Shown here: positions 11,384 through 24,300 of the stretch, piece after piece
How the letters are laid out: every line of letters begins with the position of its first letter
Numbering within the stretch: the stretch's first letter is position 1
Assembly: GCA_022393335.1 (NCBI GenBank)
Contig: JAJEKB010020522.1
Coordinates: 377,653-441,652 of the forward strand
Direction of reading: 5' to 3'
Length of the DNA stretch: 64,000 nt
Source: Macrotrachela quadricornifera
Lineage: Eukaryota; Rotifera; Eurotatoria; Philodinida; Philodinidae
Program-made: the position numbers and the translations under genes
The notes under the pieces: generated by a model
Told to the model about the DNA's origin: nothing
Databases searched by the model: none
The model's input: only the letters and a program-made list of their open reading frames with translations

Positions 11384-12300
11384 TTATGGGCTATTATGTA
11401 GTATTGCAGGTGTAGCAGTTGGATCAATAGTAAGTGTGACTTCTGCTTTCATTGCACCGGTCAATTCATTCGTGAGAAATTGAGTAGGAAGAACCATTGT
11501 TGATCCATTCTCTTGGGAATAAATTCCATCTTTTTCATTTCGAACTCGTCGAATTTTATTAGTAGAATATGGAAAAACCGTCGCAATTTTATCAGACAGA
11601 TGATCATCAAAATATAATTGGCCTGTATGAGAAACATGGCCACCTTTGGCATATATTGCACCATCATATGCCGTCAAAGTAGCTCCAATATGTACTTTAA
11701 CGTGCATGTGAGTAGCACGATTAACATACCATCCTGGATAGATAGTATCGAAGAAAACGACACCGTTTCGATTAGTTACTTGTTGACCTATTTGTTTTAA
11801 TTACACTATGATGAGAAAAAATATAGTTGAACAAAAAACTCTACCTCGTAGAAAAGTTGTATTATCAGATTTTGCATGTATTTGTCCTAGACTAGCACCA
11901 ATAAAATGTGAGTAAATTCCTACGGCATCACATTGCCATAAATCAACAACAACATCGGGTATAGGTGAACATGTGTTGACATCTAATACGGTCACTGTGA
12001 GACCAAAAGGAATTCCCGGTTTTCCTTCACTATTTTAATGTAGCATAATAATAATTAAAAAGAACAATCAAAAACTTACGTAATGTCTCGTCGTATGGTA
12101 GCATTCCAATGATAAGGTCCTTCAGTTCCTTGTGGGGTTAGATGACAAGCATTAGCAGCTCGAGCACATCGTTTTACTATTCATAAATCAATGATAAAAA
12201 AGATTACCTAATGATGACATAGACAATTCTTACCCGATTGTTGTTCACACCAAGTCACTTGTATAATAAAAGTAAAAACGACAATAAATTTCATCAGCAT
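11384..12300 (-). CDS. secreted intradiol ring-cleavage dioxygenase
   Basis: Four exons join in phase: 12234-12300, 12080-12176, 11845-12029 and 11384-11787, giving 250 residues; introns are 57, 50 and 57 nt with GT..AG ends. Residues 1-18 are a signal peptide. The family's N-terminal LTPxGTEGPYHW and RRDIT are present. The iron ligands expected for catechol/protocatechuate-type enzymes are visible: Tyr94 (GIYSH), Tyr137 (PGWY), His143 and His145 (THMHVKVH). The family inserts both atoms of O2 into catechol-type rings between the two hydroxyls, using Fe(III). The substrate cannot be told from sequence. Such genes are typical of bacteria and fungi, so horizontal gain followed by intron acquisition is likely. 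Every exon is intact. Confidence 0.9.
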
Positions 12301-13597
12301 TTCTATGTTAGTCAAAAGAAAATTTATCATAGTCAAAAGTCCTTATTCTTCTGATAAATGTGTCGACCAAAAATCGAGTACTATCAATTAGCGAGCAATG
12401 CAAACAGAATTTTCTTTCAAGTTTCTTACTTTTTTTACTGTACCTTTAAAAAATTTTCAATCACATAAAAATCAACAAAATCAGTAAATAGTAGAGTACA
12501 GGCATGCAATGACCGAAGAAAAACAGAACTTAGAGCAGATCAAATAAGAAAAAAAAACAATTTTTCAGTGAGAAATGAATCAAAACTTCAGCCACTATAA
12601 ACCAATATCTACGGAAACTTTAGTAGGCAAAATTCTCGAAATTTAAGACAATGATGTCAATTGCTATTCTTATTAAAGAGCAAAATAACAAGGTAGAAGC
12701 TGACCTTAGTTGAAGTAAGAAAAAAATTGTCTTTTGTGTTGTCCAATAAATTGCAAGATATAAAAAACCAAACAAGAAAATGGTTTGAAATCTATCTCTT
12801 GAAAATGCGTATGTATATATATAATGATTAATCGATTTACATAGAAAGACAAGAGATGCAAGTTAAGGATTATTAGAGCAAATGTGAGGATTTAACAATA
12901 TCCATTTTTGAAAATGACACAAATACTAACATCGAACGCAACAGTATAAAAATTACTTTTTTTTTTATTATCGATTAATCGTATGTCGATTGGATTTATT
13001 ATTCTACTTTAAATGATAGTTGAAAGAAAATTGAATAAAAAAAGATTGTTTCTATTTATCGTTTTTTTTTTCTTAAATATTATTTGGACTTCACAATTCA
13101 TAGAAAAGAATCAATTAATACTACAGAATAACTTGTGTTAATTGATCATTCTTGATTCTACAGGACCTTTAATTAATTTTATCAAAATCTGAAATGTTTC
13201 TTTTTTGCTTTTATTTAATAAAACCAATTGAAAAATATTCTTCACTCAAATAATTATGGTTTAGAATGATTTGATCAAATGAACTTCTCCACGAAATCGA
13301 ATGCAATGAAGTTTTCAATGCTAACCTTACAAATTATTCAACAAACTTTTAAAATGCAACTCACTTTCATATGAACTATCAATGTTTCTATGTTATAATA
13401 TTTTTTATTATCCATTTCTTAACTATTTGTTTTTCTTACTATGTGCAATAAATATAATTGCCGGCTAAATATTAACGATTTGAAACAATAATAACCTTTT
13501 CGTGTCCTTTCGACGTTATTTGTTATCATTCCAAATTAGAATATAAAACTTAGCTTTGTCATATATATATATTGAAAATAATTCTTAACTAATCTCT
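12301..13597. other. intergenic, no gene seen
   Basis: About 1.3 kb upstream of the dioxygenase start. AT-rich with poly-T runs (for example near 12960 and 13065). No repeat or coding signal recognised. Confidence 0.4.
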
Positions 13598-13971
13598 TTA
13601 TTTACACAAGCTTTTGGTTGACATTTTAGTCACCTTGAGGCAAATGAGTATTTTTTTTTCTTTTGTAAGTTTAATATTTTGATTTGTGTTCTCGTTTGTG
13701 ACTCGATCTACAGCTGTTATTCTACTATTATAAGTAACTACAAAAGTGATCTTTTTGAGGGATAAACCCTCGATAGATATACTACACATTGTATATATGA
13801 AAGTGTAATTTCGTTCGTCTTCGATATTTTTATAAGACAATCAAAAGAATATGAAATTATATTGTTGTACAGAACTCGTCGTGAGCTATCTATCATACTA
13901 TAGAGCAATTCGAAGAGCACTTGCTTAGAAGAAGATATCTGTGAAAGAATGTTTCCAAGTTTTTTATGCAA
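13598..13971 (-). CDS. possible coding remnant, unidentified
   Basis: Two overlapping minus-strand frames (13738-13971 and 13598-13840) together cover 374 bases with little interruption and slightly higher CpG than the flanks. Their overlap looks like a frame change, as in a broken exon. No domain recognised; low support. Confidence 0.2.
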
Positions 13972-14317
13972 ACAGCTGCATTTCTTATCAGTGACGCTTG
14001 TAACTATGAAATAGATGAATAAGAACAGATATGTTGAAATTATTATCTTATCTTGTTCTTGATAATTTCCATCAATCTGTTCACTTTTCAGCCGTGTATC
14101 GAAATCGTTATCAAGTTAAATGACTTCTAACATGAAGAATGATTTACCAATTCGAATATTCTGTGTAAAATTTAACTATCACATAAGATCCAATTTTCAT
14201 CGATCTTTTTTGTTTTTATTTTCTCTTTTAACGTCTCAAAATTCTGACAGTGTCTACGTATACAAATAGTAATAGCGGTACTTATTTTTCCAATGAATGA
14301 AAGCAAAATAATGATTT

Positions 14318-15733
14318 TTATTCTTTTTCAAACATTTGTATTCGATGATTTTCATGATCAACAACATACAGATTTCCTTGTTGATCAAATGATAAATAAA
14401 TTGGTGAATTAAATTGATTCGATTCGTTTCCTTTTCCATTACCACCAACAATAACAGTACCTTCACTCGAATTCGAAGTCCAACACATGATTCGATAATT
14501 ATCTCGATCAGCAACATAAATTCGACCCGACTGATCAACAATTACTCCTTGAGGAAAAGATAATTCTTTCAAACTATTTCCTTGACCATTTCCTCCAGCG
14601 ACAACGATTCCTTCTTTGGCATCTTTGATCCATTTCATAATACGATGATTTTTCTCGTCCGAAATATATATGGATTGATCATCATCAACGAAAATAAAAG
14701 TAGGACCATTAAGCTGATTAAGTTGATCACCTATACCATTACCACCTGCAACAATTTTTTCTTGACTTTCTCCAATTTTCCATTGTTTTACTTCATTGGT
14801 TTCATAATTAGACGCATAAAGAAATCCATTCTTATCGATTGCTAAACCAACACAATAAATGTCTGAAATGATTATTTGTGGATTTGAAGTATTCTGATAA
14901 GACCATTGTGTTACTCTTCTATTTCCATATTCAGCTAGAATAAAAGTCTCATTTTGTTTATCAATTAAAAAATCGGCTGGACCAAATAATTGGTTATTTT
15001 GTTCTGCACATGCAATAATTCGAGTATTTTTTTCATCAGATTTCCATTGAACAATACGATCATTTCCACTATCACTAATTAAAATAGTTTTCTCATCAAT
15101 AATTGCCATGCTAAAAGGATAACTCAATTGGTTTAATTTATTTCCAGAACCGTTTCCTCCTGCAATTGTAATACCATTTTGTTTCCATTTTTTATCTAAA
15201 TTCCAATTATCGTGATTAAGTGGTATATGGACAAGAATTTTATTAATAAATGGTGAAGATTGTTGTTGAATAGAAAGATTCGATAGTCTATCAAGTTCAT
15301 CTTGTAATTTACTGAATTTGTTTTTAAATTGATCTATATCAATTTCATTAAATTGATTTTCTTGACGAATAATTCTTAACTGTATGGCAATATCATTTAA
15401 TTTATTTTCGATATCTAGATAAACTTGAGTTTTATGATTAATTAATGTTTGTCGACATTCTTCTCCTGTTTGTTTTATCTTCTTAATTGAGTTTTCTTCC
15501 CATTGATCAATTTCTTTGATTAATTGATCATTTTCCGATTGATGTTTTCGCTCATTAATTATTTGCCGAAATAGATCATGATTATATTCAATTTCATCTA
15601 ATTCTTTACTAAGCATTTGAAGATGATTCGGTAAACAATTCATACAAAAATCTTTAGAACATCCTGCACAATTTAATGTTCTTGTTTGTTTATTGCACGA
15701 AAAACACTGTATTTTCTTCTCTATTGTGGACAT
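14318..15733 (-). CDS. zinc finger / coiled-coil / NHL-repeat protein (TRIM-NHL-like)
   Basis: One exon, 471 residues. Residues 9-37 carry CFSCNKQ, NCAGCSKDFCMNC and a His, a B-box-like zinc-binding pattern; there is no RING. Residues 40-165 are Glu/Lys/Gln-rich and predict a coiled coil. Residues about 186-471 form six NHL blades with AGGNGxGNxLNQL and SDxxNxRIxxW. The order zinc finger, coiled coil, NHL is that of TRIM-NHL proteins, known for RNA or protein binding and, when a RING is present, ubiquitin ligation. Without a RING an E3 role is doubtful. The gene at 2493-3452 resembles its C-terminal half. The start ATG at 15733 directly precedes the zinc finger. Confidence 0.85.
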   Translation of the reverse strand: MSTIEKKIQCFSCNKQTRTLNCAGCSKDFCMNCLPNHLQMLSKELDEIEYNHDLFRQIINERKHQSENDQLIKEIDQWEENSIKKIKQTGEECRQTLINHKTQVYLDIENKLNDIAIQLRIIRQENQFNEIDIDQFKNKFSKLQDELDRLSNLSIQQQSSPFINKILVHIPLNHDNWNLDKKWKQNGITIAGGNGSGNKLNQLSYPFSMAIIDEKTILISDSGNDRIVQWKSDEKNTRIIACAEQNNQLFGPADFLIDKQNETFILAEYGNRRVTQWSYQNTSNPQIIISDIYCVGLAIDKNGFLYASNYETNEVKQWKIGESQEKIVAGGNGIGDQLNQLNGPTFIFVDDDQSIYISDEKNHRIMKWIKDAKEGIVVAGGNGQGNSLKELSFPQGVIVDQSGRIYVADRDNYRIMCWTSNSSEGTVIVGGNGKGNESNQFNSPIYLSFDQQGNLYVVDHENHRIQMFEKE

Positions 15734-16303
15734 GCTTTGAATCGAACAATGTATTGCAGACGGTAAGATAACAACACAACTTAAAAATAAAAGAACTAAA
15801 AGTAAACATTTTTATTTTCAAATGGAGAAAATATTTGAACAGACAAGTCTTTATTCTACGCGCCTTTGATTATATTATAAATGGTATGTCTAACATTCCA
15901 CCGTATTCAGAATCACATAGAAAAAGAACTGTCTCGTAGGTGTCTGTTCTTATCAATCCTGAATTCTGTAAGGCTTTTAGTTTCTACTAGTAACGGAATC
16001 CAAAATCCAATCATATATCTGAACAAACGAGTGTCATACCCACCGATGAATTCAGTGGACATGGAAGTTCATAATAATGTTGAATTGAGATGAGAGGAAA
16101 AAGTTTTAGAGAAGCGGGCGATAAAATTTTGAAAAGCGCACACTATGACCTGCATTGTACTTTCTATTAGCATATAGTCATACAAAAGGTAAGATTTTAA
16201 AAAAAGTGCTTGGACAGCATTTGGGCAATAGAATTTTGTTTCTCGTGTCTGCTATCAACGATATTAAATTGATAAGAAGCATCTTTTATTTTTCTTTTCG
16301 GAG

Positions 16304-16310
16304 TATATAA
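16304..16310 (+). promoter_or_regulatory. TATA box
   Basis: TATATAA lies 56 bases before the ATG at 16366. This fits a core promoter with a start site near 16335 and a short leader for the next gene. Confidence 0.6.
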
Positions 16311-16365
16311 AAGCATGTAAGATAAAATTACACTTGTCTTCTGCTGCAACATTTGGCTATTGAAA

Positions 16366-17457
16366 ATGCAGGTATGTAAAAAGACATATTGTTCGTATAT
16401 TCAGAACTAATATTGTTATTTTTTCTTTTGACATTTTCTATCAAACCTTCTATTACAAATGTCTGTATTGTAGGAAGTTGATGATATAGGTAACAATATA
16501 CAGGCTGAGTTGACTAGCTTTGATGTATCTCTTCAAAACGGACACAAATCGATACGAGAAATCAATAAAATGATGGATTCGTTAATTGACCAGATCCAAG
16601 GTTTCAACTCAGCCGAACTTAAATGTATTTTACGAAATATGAAAGAAATAGCTAAACGCTACCGGCTTTTGGAATCCGATACAGTATCTCTTGTGAACGA
16701 TACAAGTGTAGCATGTGAAGACGTACGAGTAGCAGCTCAAGCCGCACTGGATGAGGAACTGACAACAGCGGAAGCATTTGAAAGCATGAATAAAGATTTT
16801 GAAGGTCTATCAAAAAGTATGACAAAAGTGATTGAGTGTCATTCGGACATCGCAAAAGAACTTAGAGACCAAGCCGATGAAGCAAAAAAAGCAGAAGAAA
16901 GAAATAATAAACTTCAAGCCACTGCTTCAGAATTAAAAGAGGATGCTGCAAGATTTGGTATTTTGGCAATACCCGGAGCAGGTTTGATCGGTGCTCCTAT
17001 AACGGTCGCATCTGCAGCGGTGGAAAAAGTTGATAATAAAGCGCTCAAGATCGTAGCTGGTTTTGGTGGTGCAGTTGGAGGTCTTCTTGGAGGAGTTGTC
17101 ATGACAGCTTTAACGCCTATTTTTGCTGCATGGGCGATACGCTGTGCCGTACTAGGTCAAGGATGGCCAACGACTTTTCGGGATCTCGGTGAACAAATTC
17201 TTAATGTGGAAGCAGCCATCAAGGATTCTGCAGTGCATCTAACATGTATCAGAAGCATGTTAACTCAACTCGACGAAAAAGTATCGAAATGTGACACATC
17301 AAAATCAAAGGCTTTACTGAAAGTACAATACAAGAAGATTCTTAATAGTTGTAACGATTTGGGAAAAAGTTGTAAGACCTATATTGTAAGCCTTCAATCA
17401 ATACGAAATAACGATAGAACATTTGCGATTAGCATGAATATTATTAGTGATAACTAA
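16366..17457 (+). CDS. alpha-helical protein with glycine-rich hydrophobic hairpin
   Basis: Exon 1 (16366-16371) encodes only Met-Gln before donor GTATGT. A 102-nt intron ends TTGTAG, and exon 2 (16474-17457) gives 329 residues in total. Residues 1-160 and 230-329 are amphipathic helices with coiled-coil character. Residues about 164-229 are hydrophobic and glycine-rich (AIPGAGLIGAP, then GFGGAVGGLLGG), forming a helical hairpin. This helix-bundle plus buried hairpin layout is that of alpha-pore-forming proteins and apolipoprotein-L-like proteins; function and direction of insertion are not shown. There is no signal peptide, so a cytosolic or unconventionally released protein is implied. A TATA box precedes it, and AATAAA-like signals follow near 17555. 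Confidence 0.65.
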
Positions 17458-18311
17458 CAACCGTCAATATTCAACTCCTGTTTATTAATCAAATTTTGAT
17501 ATGAAAGGTGCATGGTTAATAGCTTTTTTCTTGATGCATATATTCTCACTAATAAAAATAAAACTTGTAAAGCATAAATAAAATATCTAATCTAAATCGA
17601 TTAAATAAGGAATCTTGAGGGTGAGGGTGTTTGGGTGAGAAATGAGGTAAAGCGAATCAATAATGAATAGAATAATATGATACAATAAATGAATGAGTCA
17701 GTAAGTAAGTAAGTAAATAAATGAATTGGAACTGAAACAATAAGCAGAACCACGGGAAATATTCATAAAAAGATATATACTTTTGAAGAAATAAAAATTG
17801 ATAAGAGTAGATTTAAATAGATTTTAATTTTAAAAAATATTATTTTATATTTTAAGAGGCTTTATTTTAGTTTTTTATAATTTTATTTTTAAGTAAATAA
17901 TAAATAACAAAAAATTGTTTAATAAATTTTGACCAACATGTTTTGAATGCTTCTTCAGGCTATCTAACCTGCTACACTTCTAAGTATGCTCTTTTATGCC
18001 CCATTCTCTCTCTACTCCTGTTTTTGTCTAACTCTATCTGTTCTCATTGAATGACTGACTTATCACAGGGGACACATCTCGATAGTGTGGATGAGGGCGA
18101 AGGACTCATTTCAAGGCTTAACAACTAACTCAATGAAAAATTATGAATAAAAAATAAAGTTGGAGAATGTTCATAAAAATCATCGATCACCATCGTGATA
18201 TCTAAAACATAAAATGAGGAAAGTGAGTATCATTTTTTATTGATTATTCATCAATATTTTCTATGGCATTTCTTATCACTGTTTTTTGATGGTTTTTTTA
18301 TGAAATAAAAC
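17458..18311. other. intergenic, simple repeats
   Basis: About 850 bases without a gene. A degenerate TAAG/TGAA tetranucleotide run lies at about 17690-17725. A GGGTGAGGGTG motif near 17620 is the reverse complement of the CACCCTCACCC that follows the hammerhead-like motif at 55366-55412. Confidence 0.4.
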
Positions 18312-18800
18312 GCCCTTTAATTATATGTTAAACGATGTGCACAAATAACTGAAATGTCACTTAATGATGTTTCTTCAAAAATCTTCTGCCAAATTTGATG
18401 AAATTTTGCTCCAAAACGTGCTAAACTCGGTGTATAAGTAAAACGTAATAAAATATCTCTATTAAAATCCATTCTCTCGAAATTCATTATACCTATCACT
18501 CAATAATAATTTTGCATCTGTCTTCCCTGTGAATATTTCGAAAAAACGACTCAAATGTTTGTCTATAAATTTCGGCGGATATCTATTTAGTAAAAATGTA
18601 GTTCTAACTTTTTTTATTTCCTCAGCTAAATTCTCAGTATGCGAACAAACTCTGACTGATCGCAATAACACTGAAAATGGTACATTTTTCTTAACATCTA
18701 TTGAATGAGCTGAATTAAAAGGTAAAGTATATGGCTGTGCAGCTATCTTACGATAAACTCTAGTTCTAAGATTTGGTTTCTCTACCGGATTGTGCATAAG
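18312..18800 (-). pseudogene. Penelope-like element reverse transcriptase fragment
   Basis: Two overlapping frames form one broken C-terminal reverse transcriptase piece. The first (from 18797) reads QPYTLPFNSAHS, then PFSVLLRSVRVCS and FLLNRYPPKFIDKHL, the pattern seen after the catalytic palm in Penelope-like elements. The second (18317-18499) supplies RFTYTPSLARFGAKFHQIW. The frame changes once near 18480-18500, and the upstream palm and any GIY-YIG nuclease are missing. A dead 5'-truncated copy. Confidence 0.75.
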
Positions 18801-18810
18801 CTTTTGCTAG

Positions 18811-21350
18811 AAGAGTGGCGCTATTGTTTCAAATTGAACACCTAATGAATTTTATATCAAATTAAAGTGCATCGAAAACTGGATGTATCGATATTAAACA
18901 GGAAAATTATTAGTACTTTTTAATGTCGAACCTACGCAGTTTTTAGAAATTTGACGCTTTTTTTGACATAAAAAATTAAGGCGTTACTCATTCAAAGGTA
19001 CAATAACATATTTTCTTTCGATATTTCACATGGTTCAATAGAATTCATTGAATTCTAGGATACTGTATATATCAAAAACTTCGTTAGGCCACTTTTCTAA
19101 AAGAAAAAGCTTTTAAAATTATTTGGAAAATTGAAAAAATGTTTCAAGACTCATTTAACTTCTTTAACTACTTTTATCAACAAAGATGCTTCGAATTATA
19201 CTCGTTACATACAGTTTTTCACGCTGCATCTGATGAATATATTTCGAAGCATCTTTTAAAGAAGTTAATTTGGTTGCTATAATCGACTTTATCTTCACTT
19301 TACCCAAATATTAAAGTAAAATGAATTTTCGTAATTGAAATTTCTTGTTATATTCTCAGTTGATCATCATGTGTTGATAATGCTACAATATATCAAAGCT
19401 CTCTAGATATCGATGCGTCATAAAACAAGTGAAAAAAAGGGTGCAGTAAAATCGAAAGATGTTCAAAAGTGTCTCATTTTATATTTTTCTTTTAATACTT
19501 ATATTTTGTGTAAAAGTTGAACAACAGAATGATATTATTTCATTTAAATACTTATTTTCACATTTTATCGTTCGAGTTTATTAATCAAAATAAAGAACAA
19601 CAAGAAATCTGAATATAAAAAAAAATGAAAAATATTTTCAACTAAAGGATTACTGTTTCGATTATCATTTTCATGATCAAAAACATTTAGATTATGATCA
19701 TCTTCAGTTTCACAATCAACATTCTCAATTATTTGAAATGCTTCTATGATTCATTTAACTTTATGAATGATGTTTACTAGAAAATAAACTGACACAGAAC
19801 ACAACACAGCATCTCACTCTCTTTAATAATTCTCGAATACTGCAAAAGTATCAAAAAAAAAATATTATGTTGTATTGTGATAAAAAATAATACCATTCTC
19901 TCATTGAGTTTAATGATCAACTACGTCATTTGGAGTTTTATGGAATGATTTTTTTTTCACTTTTTTTTTTAAATCCTATCGATAAAGTTATTCATTTTAA
20001 AAAAGAAAATTTGAACGAATTCACTCATATATGAAAGAAGCTGTATAACATTCTATCAAAAATAAATAATCAACAAATACATTCAATTTTCCATTAACAT
20101 TTATTTAATATGAAGAAAAATCACATGTAGATATATATATGGACTTTTTCATATTATATTGTATTCAAAGAATTTTTTTTCAGTTACGAGAAAAGCAATA
20201 CTAAATAGAAAATTAAAATCTTTTTTCTTGTATTGTTTTTCTTAATAAAAAGCAAACTATCAGATTGATTTTCTTGACATATGTGTAATCCTTTATTATT
20301 AAAACCAAGAGTGAAAGTAAATTATTCAGTCACTTTATAGAACAAGATTTTTTGTTGAATTTTTCAGTTATTTCGCAGCAAAGTGACGAATATTTGGTCT
20401 TAACATTGTATGATCAATACGATTTACTGACATTTAATTCAGTTAAATAAGGCGAGAGTAATCGATTGATCTATAATACGTGTGACTTTTCAAGAAATTT
20501 GCAGGTGAAAAAATATCTTTGCAATGAAGTGCCTATTTGATGGAAAAATTTTATCAAATACTTAGAGAATGATAGAAAATAAAATCTACGAATCAAATAT
20601 TCTCTCTGAAGCAATTTTGATCTTTTTATCAACAATAATATTATACGAATTCAATAGCCTTGCAAATAACAAGTCATCAAGGACATCATTAATTATTAAT
20701 AATATTGTTACCAAAAAAATGTATCAAGAAACCTGAAAAATTCATTTATTTCATTATTCCCTTTTCTCATATAGAAAAAAAAATTCATTCGGATACTAAT
20801 AAAGCAGAAACAAAAAAATTACATTAGATCAATAATGCATTGAGTAGGTGCGATATTTTCCACGAATGTATCTTAATAATCACATAAATTTCTCTTGTGC
20901 CAAAAGAAACAGACTGAATACATAATGTAAAATATAATCTAAAATACAGACACAGTTGTACATATTATTGATAATGGAATTTCAATTATCATAAGTAGGT
21001 TTTGTCATCTGTCACGCTGGCACTTTCGTCGAATTCACATATGAAAATTCGAAGTGTAAGTTTAAAAACAATTCTTCAGTTACTTCCTCTATTGTCAAAA
21101 TAGTTGATAGAAGTTTCTTTTTTTGTTGTATATACTCAGACAAAGATTCCATTCTTTTTCAGCCATATTTAGATTTCATGAAATCTAGAATAGTTTAATA
21201 AAGATTTTTGATTATGGAGAATTGTTATAGATTTCTCAATTCATTAGATAAAAATAAAAAACATATAAAAAATATACTGTAAAATAATGTATGAATAGGA
21301 GAAATTATTTTCAGATTTTATATTTATTGAAAAAAAAAAACAACAAAAAA
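18811..21350. other. gene-free, with one hairpin
   Basis: About 2.5 kb of AT-rich DNA before the surface-protein gene. Apart from the hairpin at 19151-19270 and a small GAATTCATTGAATTC palindrome near 19040, nothing is recognised. Confidence 0.4.
19151..19270. repeat. imperfect hairpin
   Basis: TTAACTTCTTTAA and GATGCTTCGAA at 19154-19195 are repeated inverted as TTCGAAGCATC and TTAAAGAAGTTAA at 19242-19269. The loop is about 46 bases. Possibly a tiny MITE. Confidence 0.5.
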
Positions 21351-24300
21351 ATGATTAGTTTGTTTCTATTTTTATCCATTTGCTGTATCATTACTAACGG
21401 TATACACTTTAATGGCGGTACTATTAGATGGGAACCAGTCTATCCTTATATTAACTCAAGTAATGTATCAATAACTATCATTCAAACATATTCATGGACT
21501 TATCCAACTATCGATTGTTCTACCAATGTACCTATCTCGACTAGTGGTCGAAGTAGTGCAAATGCTAATTTAACATGTGTTACTGATTGTTCAACTGATG
21601 GTGGTTATCATAATAAACCAGTTAATATTTTAACTGATTGTCAAACATTCAGTTCATCATTGGGTATGATGACAAGTCAAAGATCAGTCAATATTACATT
21701 AACTGCAAATGCACATTTTTATCTTGCATATGTTGGATCTGCTTGGGTAGATCTAAATGATCCTCCTATAAGTAATCTTCAATGGTCAATTGTTTGTTCG
21801 ATTGATCTTCGAATGAGATCAGATGGTTTTATAAACACACCACCTGTTGCTACTGTAGTTTCTCCACAATATGCTATTGTCAATCAAACAACTCAAATTA
21901 CTATTCCTGTTTCAGATGCTAATGCGGGTGATGATGTCCGTTGTCGATGGGCAACTTATACGCCTGGATATCGTAGACGAAGACGATCAGAAGAAGAAGA
22001 ACAACATGTATATCATGTATATGAATCTCATATGAACAAAAATGCAACTAAAGACGAAGATATTATTCATATTAGAAAAAAAAGGAAAGCAAGCAAAGAC
22101 CCTTGTACAAATTGCTACAGTACATGTGCAAACGGTTGCTCTTGTAGTTGTTCAGGTTGTACAGGAACAACATGTAGCGGAAAGAGTTGTAAGACAAAAC
22201 CAAGTTGTCCAATCGGAACTACCACAATTGAAACTCCCGGAACATTAAAACCAACCTCATCGTATGCTAATCGGCAAGCCATTGATGAATGTGGTGGAAT
22301 TTGTTTTCCAAGTAGTGTACCTAGTGGCACAACTCTATCTAGCTGCACTATCTCATTCATAGGTCTTGTACCCGATACTTGGTATGGTATTGCTGTTCAG
22401 GTAAATTTTATATTTACAGATATTAATATATAAAATATTGATACTAATCATCTTATTTGTAAGACTAAAATAAATGTATTTATGTACTTAAAATAATTCA
22501 AAAATAAATCAAATCTTTATAATTTTCATAAATTTGATTGATATTGAAAAAATTTTTCTTTTAATAGGTTGAAGATTTTATTAATAGTACAAGTAATATT
22601 TCAATGAGTTCTGTACCAGTTCAATTTTTAATTTATGTTATGGCTCAACCAACATGTGGATTAGCACCAGTTATTGTTCCTCTCAGTCGATGTTTCGATG
22701 TACAAGTTGGTGTTTTAATGAGTTTTAATCTATCTGCAGTTACTAAATGTAATTCTAATGTATCAGCTATTGATTCAATTGTTGTCACGAATAGTATTTC
22801 GGGGATGAATGTTAGTGATACAATTGATTCATTGACAAATGCTTCAGTATCCTATGTTACATTCACTTGGAAACCTCAGACAAGTCAACTTGGTTCACAA
22901 CAATTATGCACCATAGCTTATTCTGAGTAAATCTTTATTTAGTTTTTTTTTCATTATTATAATATCTATCTTTCTAATAATTAGAGAACAAGTACAATCT
23001 CAACAATATTGTGTTACATTCACTGTAATAACATCATCAGCCACTTGTATAACAACGACAACAACAACAACAACAACGACATCAAAAACAACTACAACAA
23101 CATCAAGAACAACAACAACAACATCCACAAGTACAACAACAGAAACAACAACAACAACATCTGTAACAACATCGACAACCTCTACAAGTACAACATCAAC
23201 AACAACAACAACTACAAGTACAACAACAGAAACTACAACAACAACATCGGTAACAACAACAACAACAGAAACTACAACAACAACATCAGTAACAACAACA
23301 ACAAGTACCACTTCAACAACATCGACTTCGACAACAACATCTACAACAACATCATCATCATCAACTTCGACAACAACGACAACAACAACGACTACTGTAA
23401 CTTCTGCAACAACTACAACAACAACAACAGCGACTACGACAACCATGTAAATAAAATTTTCTACAGATAAGATAATCTTTCTAAAGTGCAAGACTTTTAT
23501 TAAAAGATCAAAAAAAAAAATTATAGAATCTTTCTCATTGTTTATTTTTTAGAACTTTTACATACGTTCACATCCAGATTCGATATGAGCAATATATTTC
23601 TTCCTTTTGAAATAATGAATCACTTAAAAATCGAATAATTTATGGAAGAAAGATTATATAAGATATTACTCAATTGATAAAACATATCTTGAGTTATTTT
23701 AAGTACTATAATAAGAATTTTCACATTTTCTCTGCAAATAAAAATACGTTCCAATAGTTATAGAATATGTAGCTAGTTCTATCTTAACTCTTGCGGGATG
23801 AAATTCTTTTTTATTTTTTGTATCTAACATCTTTATTATAGTTAGCAAAAAATTTGCACATCTAAAAATTAAAGTAGTGCATTTCATTGCACAAAGTTCT
23901 GTCAGATGTACAGGCATCTCTATTGTGTGTTAAGATTTTGAATTAAGTGTGCATTATTGCTGCAAAACTTTCAATGCTCTAATATCTTACGTATTATAAT
24001 GGAAAGAATTTCTTAAATAAAAAAAACAATCGTAGTTTATAATTCATTTGCTTTTATAGCTAAAATAATTTTCTATTAAATAAAGTCTTTGAAATATGTG
24101 TATATATTATTCAAGTATTATTATTTATAGATCATCTGTTATGTTATCAATATTTATTGATTTCATATCTGTGAACAAAAGAGACATCTGACACGAGTTT
24201 ATTTTTATTCAGAAATATAATTGAAACAAAGATATTCATTTTTTTAGAACTACAACAACCACTGCAAAAACAACTGGTAAAATATGTTAATTAGCTTTAC

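Noticed and set aside
14254..14541. 95-codon minus-strand frame
   Set aside because: It is an out-of-frame shadow of the NHL gene at 14318-15733.
23000..23491. Long Val/Asp-rich frame on the minus strand and Asn-rich frame on the plus strand
   Set aside because: Both are shadows of the ACA repeat in exon 3 of the surface-protein gene; the Thr/Ser frame is the one with matching splice phases.
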